Source: Brachybacterium fresconis
GTDB taxonomy: Bacteria > Actinomycetota > Actinomycetes > Actinomycetales > Dermabacteraceae
DNA: 64,000 bases
Assembly (NCBI RefSeq): GCF_017876515.1
Contig: NZ_JAGIOC010000001.1
Coordinates: 4,499,502-4,563,501 of the forward strand
Direction: 5' to 3'
The translations under genes were made by a program, and so were the position numbers. The notes beneath the pieces are model-generated. The model was not told where the DNA came from and did no database searches. It saw nothing but the letters and a program-made list of their open reading frames with translations. Within the stretch, counting starts at the first letter, position 1. Every line of letters begins with the position of its first letter. Below, piece by piece: positions 63,954 through 64,000 of the stretch.

Positions 63954-64000
63954 ATAAGGGTTGCCCCGGAGCTGATGAGCCGAAAGGTTCGGATCTCTGA

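Overview
This window is chromosomal DNA of very high GC content from an actinobacterium. Most likely it is a member of Micrococcales, perhaps close to Brachybacterium or another Dermabacteraceae. That is inferred from codon bias, gene order and protein families, not from a database search. Gene order over roughly 44-62 kb is typical actinobacterial housekeeping: tRNA-Gln, glmU, prs, rplY, pth, mfd, mazG, eno, ftsB, a DUF501 gene, ppx, ndh. The window closes just past menG, in what looks like the promoter region of an rRNA operon.

Layout. 0-3 kb (minus strand): malate:quinone oxidoreductase, then lutA, a 43-codon frame and the start of lutB. 3-10.7 kb: an L-fucose utilisation cluster with a DUF624-type membrane protein, two GH29 alpha-L-fucosidases, fuconate dehydratase, a fucose-dehydrogenase-like aldo/keto reductase, a fuconolactonase-like amidohydrolase and a GntR/FCD regulator. 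11-18.8 kb: clpC, a DedA protein, N-acetylglutamate synthase, mutY, mscL, a SAF-domain protein, an FmdB-type zinc ribbon and 5-formyl-THF cyclo-ligase. 18.9-24 kb: rimJ-like acetyltransferase, a GlpR/SepX-like divisome membrane protein, a PLP-dependent racemase/aldolase, a sugar-lactone oxidase and an inositol-phosphatase-family enzyme. 24.1-26 kb: tRNA-Ala(CGC) with its terminator, a MurE-like ligase lacking the usual N-terminal domain, and, convergent to it, a 70-residue peptide made of ten hexapeptide repeats [YWG][DN]PD[GS]G. 26-30.2 kb: an alpha/beta hydrolase, a PH-domain protein, a WXG100 protein with a pore-like C-terminal part, and two further unassigned proteins. 30.3-38.3 kb: luxS, malQ, a protein mannosyltransferase, rsmI, rpmF, tatD and rsmA. 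38.3-44 kb: a DUF222/HNH protein, an ABC-F ATPase, and MarR and TetR regulators. 44-64 kb: the housekeeping block, then nagB, a purine permease with a MarR partner, serC and menG.

Two signals run through the whole window. First, at least fourteen start codons lie 6-7 nt downstream of a TANNNT -10 hexamer, which predicts leaderless mRNAs and fixes several starts. Second, short tandem arrays lie directly after genes. Three of them begin within or at the stop codon (after 20431-21636, 27606-28658 and rsmI), and two others are 7-bp arrays.

The most unusual candidate is the [YWG][DN]PD[GS]G peptide beside the trimmed Mur ligase. A single-locus WXG100 protein without visible type VII machinery is the second. 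Both functional readings are inferences.
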